A DNA stretch of 64,000 nt, from the NCBI GenBank assembly GCA_018257865.1, contig JAEUBA010000024.1, positions 307,978-371,977 on the forward strand, given 5' to 3'. This document shows positions 58,990 to 64,000 of the stretch, in pieces; the first letter of the stretch is position 1; every line of letters starts with the position of its first letter. The notes beneath the pieces are model-generated. The model saw only the letters and a program-made list of their open reading frames with translations, had not been told where the DNA came from and did no database searches. The translations under genes and the position numbers were made by a program. The stretch comes from Stereocaulon alpinum (Eukaryota; Ascomycota; Lecanoromycetes; Lecanorales; Stereocaulaceae).

Positions 58990-59965
58990 TGAATACTTCC
59001 AGCCAAGAGCGGGACGGTACTGCCACTCTGTGGTCAACCATTGCGTACTCCTCGTGCGGCGCATTAGTGTTGTTATTCATCGGTGCAGTGAAGAATTTGA
59101 AGTCTCGATCTGTCCGAAGCATAGCTGATCGTTTGCGTTCCTTTTCAGAGCGTTCCCCGCTTCACCTACTATATTATCTACCACCTCTTTTTCCAGCCTC
59201 TAGCAAAGTTTCCCGGTCCTCTTCTGGCAAGAGCATCCCTAGCAGGGCCATTGTCCCTTCATAAGCAAGTCATCTGTGCCACGGAAGCTCGATCAAGCCA
59301 GTAGCTCATGAATCTCGAAGCTATAGCGATTGTGATTTTCTCAGAGCGGCCGCTTCCATCGCGTGATCGAGCAGCGGTATTCTCACTATGGTAAAGAAAA
59401 AATCATCTCGGCTGCAGAGTATTCTTCTCATAATTATCAGACCCTGTCTTCCGCGTCTCGCCCAACAAGCCCTCCTTCTCTTCCGCCACTTCCTAGATAT
59501 CCATCTACGGCGGCCCTCCCAAACGCAAGAGCACTCTCATCAAAAGCGAGTGTTACGAGATATATAGCTCCGGCTATGACTCTCTGTATATCGGCAGCGA
59601 ACGAGATCTTCCGAACCACGCACGCATGAAGAAATCACTATCCGCTGCTTTCCTGACAAGAACGCTTATGGAGCAGGAAGAGAATATTCACTGATGTGTT
59701 GATGGCCTTGTGGACATAGCCAGCCATGAAAGCAAGTTGCAAAAGGGGGATCAATATGAGCGATTGGTATGAGATGGCCTTTAGGAAGGCAATACACTGC
59801 ATTGGAAATGGTTCGATTCGTTTCATTGTGGGGGTTCTGTTTACTATGATGCTGACTCTGCGGTTTCGGCCGCATTTCTGGATCGAACTTCTTACCGAGC
59901 ACCTATTCTTTATTCCCTTGATTTATAATCTCTGTTGGGTCTCCCTTCTTTTTTCTTTATTGGAA
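58990..59965 (+). pseudogene. Cytochrome P450, broken by stops and frame shifts
   Basis: Successive P450 segments appear in order. A membrane anchor (STIAYSSCGALVLLF, about 59030-59080) has no ATG in frame. An exon from 59149 (acceptor TTCCTTTTCAG) contains FFQPLAKFPGPLLARAS. An exon at 59345-59390 encodes SGRFHRVIEQRYSHYG, followed by a 50-nt intron (59391-59440) and DPVFRVSPN. An in-frame TAG sits at 59494-59496, just before IYGGPPKRKSTLIK and IGSERDLPNHARMKKSLSAAF, and an in-frame TGA at 59692-59694, where CVDGLVD follows. A frame change near 59.73 kb then leads to GINMSDWYEMAF and PHFWIELLTEHLFFIPLI. Nothing resembling the ExxR or heme-binding region is found downstream. It is clearly dead. 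Confidence 0.75.
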
Positions 59966-60313
59966 TATTATTGCTACCTAGATTCATGGTTGGCGCACGG
60001 GACAGGCATGGTGGTTGCAGTAGGGCCAAAGTCGATAGGTGAGATGTCTTGCAAATTCCCATGTTCGCACCAACTTCAGAAGTCAACTGCTTGTAGGAAT
60101 CGAACAGCCGACTCCGGTGGATGCGCAACGTTGTCTTGTCTTCTTTGGTTCTTGGTGCTCTTATCGAGCTACGTAAGGCATCATTCCACCCCACTGCCGA
60201 TGCTAAGAAGTTTTGCTAAACGACGGGCGAGGACATGCAAACGCCCATCGAGAGATCTCCTTTACAAGCACTAATCTCTCCTTACTCCCATCCTCTCGCC
60301 CCCATTACAATCA
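59966..60313. other. Spacer, possible remains of the P450 3' half
   Basis: About 350 bases between the last recognisable P450 segment and the stop of the dehydrogenase. An open frame continues but shows no P450 motif I can name. Confidence 0.3.
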
Positions 60314-61290
60314 TCAAGCCTCATACCCCTCGAGCTCCTTCTGGGTCCAATCCCACAACTCCCCAGCCAGCTTCTCATCATTCGACAACTTATCATGCGT
60401 TCCCGGCACCCCCACAGGCTCATAATACCCACCATTAGTAATCTTAACCTTCTCCACCGTCGCCGCCCAAAGCTGATTGCACGCCCCCTGTTCCAGCGTC
60501 ACCATCTTACCCACATTCGTCACATACACGAGTGCCTTGTCCCAAAAGCCTAAATCGCCCACCAAGCCCGTGTTGATAACGCCCGGGTGCACGGACGTCG
60601 ACGTGATGTTCGGGTATCGCCGTGCCAACTCTTCAGCGTACAGGATGTTGGCCAGCTTGCTCTGTCCGTAGCGCATCCAGTGACCGATGACGGGGAATTC
60701 TTGCTTAGTGCGCAGGTCGTTGAAGGCGATGCCGCTGGATGGGTGGCCTTTGAAGCCGAGGGAGGTGTTGCTGACGATGCGGACGTCGGCGTTGGGCTGG
60801 GCCGCGGTGCGCTGGAGGGTGGACAACAGTAGCTTGATGAGGAGGGCGTGCCCGATGTGGTTGGTGCCGAATTGGATCTCGTAGCCGTCGCTGGTGAGGG
60901 CTGGGGGGTGGGCCATGATGCCGGCATTGCAGAGGAGGATGTCGAGGCGCGAGGATTGGGAGGTGAACTGCTTGGCGGCTTCGGAGACTGAGGCTAGGGA
61001 AGCGAGGTCGCATTCTAGGAATGTGATTTTGGTGTCTTGTTGGGCGGCTTGGACCTCGCTGATAACGGCTGCGGCGTTCTTGGAGTTGCGCCCGCTGAAG
61101 TAGATGTGGGCTGGGTGGTGCTTTGCAAATTGGAGGACGGATTCTTTTCCGAGACCGGCGGTTCCTGTAGTGTTTGCTAGTAATTTGGGATATTGCCGCT
61201 AAGTGAGGGTTGCGTACCACCTGTGACAAAGACGACTTTCCCAGCGAGACTGGGAATGTCTGTTTCGGGGTTGAATTGGACGCCTGTCAT
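60314..61290 (-). CDS. Short-chain dehydrogenase/reductase, 2 exons, 307 aa
   Basis: Exons 61290-61218 and 61164-60314, with a 53-nt intron (GTACGC...CTACAG, phase 1). ATG at 61288-61290. The Rossmann cofactor motif TGGTAGLGK is formed across the splice junction. The structural LCNAG, the catalytic serine region (VSNTS) and the active-site YGQSK are in place, and the length is normal for classical SDRs of the retinol-dehydrogenase/WWOX-like type. An oxidoreductase step on an alcohol or ketone is expected; the substrate is unknown. Lying between a dead P450 and a pathway-type regulator, it may be a tailoring enzyme of the terpenoid cluster or an unrelated neighbour. Confidence 0.88.
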
Positions 61291-62492
61291 GGTGGATGAC
61301 CTTAGCGAGTGGGGTTTCCCGCTGTTATGCTGACGTGAGATGAGAAGAGATAGGTAGGAGAGGGCGGGTTGGAGTTGGAGCGATTCTTCGTAGTGTTAGA
61401 CTGGAGGGTACTGATTGTATGGAATTCGGTTGGTGAGATTGGAATGGACGCGTGAAGTTGAGGTCCTCTCTCGGTTCCTATGCGATTCTTTGCTTTATCA
61501 TTCCATTCGATTGGAACTAGGGTCCTCAGCGTTGCATTCGTGATGATCCAAAGTGTTCATCCTAGCCTGATGCATTGATATGTAGTCGGGTGCTTGCTAG
61601 GGTTGTTTAGGGTTATGTGTCTGGCGGCTTGGCCCTTTTAAGGTTGACTCCGAGTAGTCTCGGCTGTTGGTAAGATCCGATCCTAGCCGTGGATCTGACT
61701 TAAACATCCCCTAAGCCACTTACTGTACCGTATATCCTGGTGCTTGTATTCAGGGTCCAAGTGGCCCCATTCCCTCCCCCGCGTAAAGGGAGTCTTCAAG
61801 AACGTGGCGTTGCGTTCACGACATGATCAGCTCTACCGGATCTAGTAAGTGCTGGATAATCAGGACCCCCACACCATGGCTACAGTAGGTGCGGTACGGT
61901 TATTAAGCCTCCCGCGGTCCGGTGAACTAAAGGTGCTCTGTAGATCCTAAAGAAATTGAAAATCATAATGGCGACATCTTGACCCATATGATTACGAAGA
62001 GCTCATGCATACCTGTATCTATCTATATTCGAATCTTGGTCCCTGCGCGCCTTCCCAAACATCCCCAAGAAGTGCTCCATTGACTAACCGCTCACTCGCA
62101 TGCCTAGTGCTGACCATCCACTATCATACATGTTGGCAGCTCTGCTTTGTAACCCACCTTCGTATCGATGCCTAATCGTGACAACCTTGTATGCATGGGT
62201 ATGGCAACAGTACCCTGGGTAGAAGGCGGCGTAGACTTGCGTTATCGGCACATGCCAGGTAGAGTGCCGGGAATTCCGTGATCAACTTGGTAACAATTGG
62301 ATGGCTAGGGTTTCGCTGGAAGACCAGCATAGCGGAAGCTTGTGGGAGAATTTTGGCCGAAGGAACCAGAATTTGGTCAGCAATATAGGGGCATAGCGAT
62401 TCCTTTGAAGCCACTAACCACCCTCTCTCTGAAGCTATATCATATATCGTGTGGATGCAAAACATTGACCAGCCTGCTAAAAGCTTGCAGTC
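61291..62492. other. Shared upstream region of divergent dehydrogenase and regulator
   Basis: 1.2 kb between the start codons of the dehydrogenase (minus) and the AflR-type regulator (plus). No gene was seen. AflR-type factors often bind palindromic TCG-containing sites, but I could not identify a convincing one by eye. Confidence 0.4.
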
Positions 62493-63911
62493 ATGTTTGC
62501 TACCTTGCGATGCGGACCGGATGAGGAGCCTCTGGTAGCGATCCAGGAGACGACCCAGCTCCCGGTTCAGGGTCAGGGCCATCAACACCAAGCGTGCAAT
62601 CAGTGCCACGAGAAAAAGGTAGGTTCTTCTACAGCTTTGGGACAAGCATAGCCTATGACCTTAGACTCGCCGTTCTGCCGTTGCTGATCCGATCCCACCC
62701 TATAGCTCAAGTGCACCGCTCAAAAGACGGGTTGTGACCGGTGTGTTGCCCAGGGTATAGCCTGCACATCAAGGCCGCCCAGTAGGCGACGAGATGGTAT
62801 ATCGCAACAGAAGCGTGGCGGAGGCACGACCTCTATGCGGCAAAGCCAGCCAATAAGAAAGCCAACCCAAAGTATGGATCTAGCCCCGCAAGCTTTGGTA
62901 CAAAAATCCCAATCGTCACCGACCAACAATAGTAGTGGATCGTATGGAGAATCCACGCCTGGCCTTACGAGCGATACTTCCTCCATTTTCTCGGATATTG
63001 GAAGGCTCCCATCCCCGCAAGGTAACGGGAATTGCCAAGAGACTCCCAATTGCGTGTGGCGGACGTCGTCGACTGGATCGGAGAATGACACAATGGCACC
63101 GAGTCTAGATTGGACAGATTTCGACCTGCCGCAAACAAAATCCCTAAATAGAATAGAAGAATTTCCCAGCGACGCAGACTTTGATATTTTCGGGCTTGAC
63201 CAAGATGATGACCGGTTCATTGATGTTATGGACCTTGATCTTGGTTTCCCGGACTTCATGACTAAAGATGAGCTTGAAATATCAGCAGTCAAGAAGCCCT
63301 CTGTCGTTGAGAACGGCGCCACAAGAGCTGTAGCTTCGCTGTTGCCAAGCCCTCAGGGTGTCCGGGTCCACGGCCCTCCCCAGCCGTCATGGACGAATTT
63401 TGAACGCTCCGAGAACATTTCATCCAATTCCAATCACTCGACAAAAAAAACGAAGACTACCTTTAGCCCGAAGCCGATGCAATGCGACTGTCTCGCAACC
63501 ACTCTGTCGCTGCTCGAGAATGTGCACTTTCGAGAACCTCATGCCAGCGTCTCCACACTGATCCATCTGCTGCACGAGTTCAAACAATGGGTCAATTTCT
63601 TCAAGAATGTTGCAAGCTGTACAGCGTGCAAATTCGTCACCGACTCATTGATGCTTCTGGTCGTGGTCTGTGAGAAACTAGCCGACTCTTTCAAGGTGGT
63701 TTTGAATGTATACGAGAAGCTGGCCGAAGCCATGAGCGAGACTTCCAGGGCCACGCCAGAGGTGCGCATACTCAGTCGTGAGTATCGAATTGACTCTGAG
63801 GAGGAGCTTGCGTGTCTCTTCTATTCGCTTGCCCTACGCCATCTTCAGTCTCTTCACGCTATAACCCTGTCTCTAGACGTTAGAATAAGTGGTGAAAACT
63901 ATGGTGGATGA
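62493..63911 (+). CDS. AflR-type Zn2Cys6 transcription regulator, 2 exons, 443 aa
   Basis: Exon 1 (62493-62618) and exon 2 (62706-63911) are joined by an 87-nt intron (GTAGGT...CCTATAG, phase 0). The zinc cluster spans the junction: ACNQCHEKK from exon 1 and LKCTAQKTGCDRC with VAQGIAC from exon 2 give the exact C-x2-C-x6-C-x6-C-x2-C-x6-C pattern. A basic linker (RPPSRRRDG) and an acidic/Ser-rich middle (WTDFDLPQ; DDDRFIDVMDLDLGFPDF) follow. The C-terminal domain has the AflR signature of a CxCL start, LIHLLHEFKQW, CTACK and a Leu-rich helix. The ATG at 62493 is the only one in frame upstream of the cysteines. It is probably a pathway-specific activator; its targets may be the cluster remains here or genes beyond the right edge. 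Confidence 0.88.
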
Positions 63912-64000
63912 GGCCTACTTGGCAATGCTTGGCAGGCTCGCTTAGCTAGCCTACTAGGGCTAGGGCTCGCCAAGGCCTCCATGCGCGCACTAGATAAAAT

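Noticed and set aside
58947..59264. Single 105-residue protein with one membrane segment
   Set aside because: Its first half is the anchor of the P450 relic. Its second half is a wrong-frame reading of the exon that encodes the FPGP segment.
62172..62645. 157-residue frame on the minus strand opposite the regulator's first exon
   Set aside because: It overlaps the Zn2Cys6 exon and intron antisense and has no domain. The plus-strand cysteine pattern is far stronger evidence.
1..64000. CRISPR arrays, rRNA genes, bacterial-type operons or ribosome binding sites
   Set aside because: None were seen. The window is eukaryotic and intron-bearing throughout.

Overview
The window is nuclear DNA of a filamentous ascomycete (Pezizomycotina). 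The evidence is short spliceosomal introns (46-87 nt, mostly GTxxGx...YAG with CTAAC/CTGAC-like branch sites) in most genes, fungus-only families (Clr5, DUF3292-like, fungal rhodopsin-like membrane protein, AflR-type Zn2Cys6 regulator, class I sesquiterpene cyclase) and a core set of conserved fungal housekeeping genes. A more exact placement (a Dothideomycete is possible) cannot be made from sequence reading alone. All exon structures below were worked out by hand from reading frames, splice motifs and recalled family patterns; none has been tested against RNA or a database.

Layout. 1-10.99 kb: the 3' end of an unknown gene, a hypothetical gene, a ferric reductase, a four-exon DUF3292-like membrane protein and a repeat-rich cell-surface protein. 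11-13.8 kb: gene-poor DNA with decayed repeats, a GT microsatellite and weak inverted repeats. 13.9-18.4 kb: a Clr5-domain regulator and a secreted germin/spherulin-like cupin. 20-48 kb: a conserved core block: a nine-exon BEACH-WD40 giant (Bph1/Lvs type) head-to-head with vacuolar subtilisin Prb1, then a Rho1 GEF of the Rom2 type, a Cid1/CutA-like RNA nucleotidyltransferase, a secreted CE1/PHB-depolymerase-like esterase and TFIIIB subunit Brf1. 48-50 kb: an F-box/LRR-like protein.

50-64 kb is accessory. It holds a frameshifted fungal rhodopsin-like gene, a 277-bp element with perfect 14-bp terminal inverted repeats, and what looks like a decaying sesquiterpenoid gene cluster. In order these are a truncated P450, a truncated acyltransferase, an apparently intact terpene cyclase, a second P450 broken by nonsense and frameshift lesions, an intact short-chain dehydrogenase, and an intact AflR-type Zn2Cys6 regulator whose zinc finger is split by an intron. 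The cyclase, dehydrogenase and regulator still read through cleanly while both P450s and the acyltransferase are dead, so the ancestral product can hardly be made from this locus alone.

The most useful observations are the half-dead terpene cluster, the hidden Zn2Cys6 exon, a GC-AG intron in the BEACH gene, an in-frame 57-nt intron hidden inside the Clr5 domain, and a (TG)5 slippage frameshift in the membrane-protein gene.
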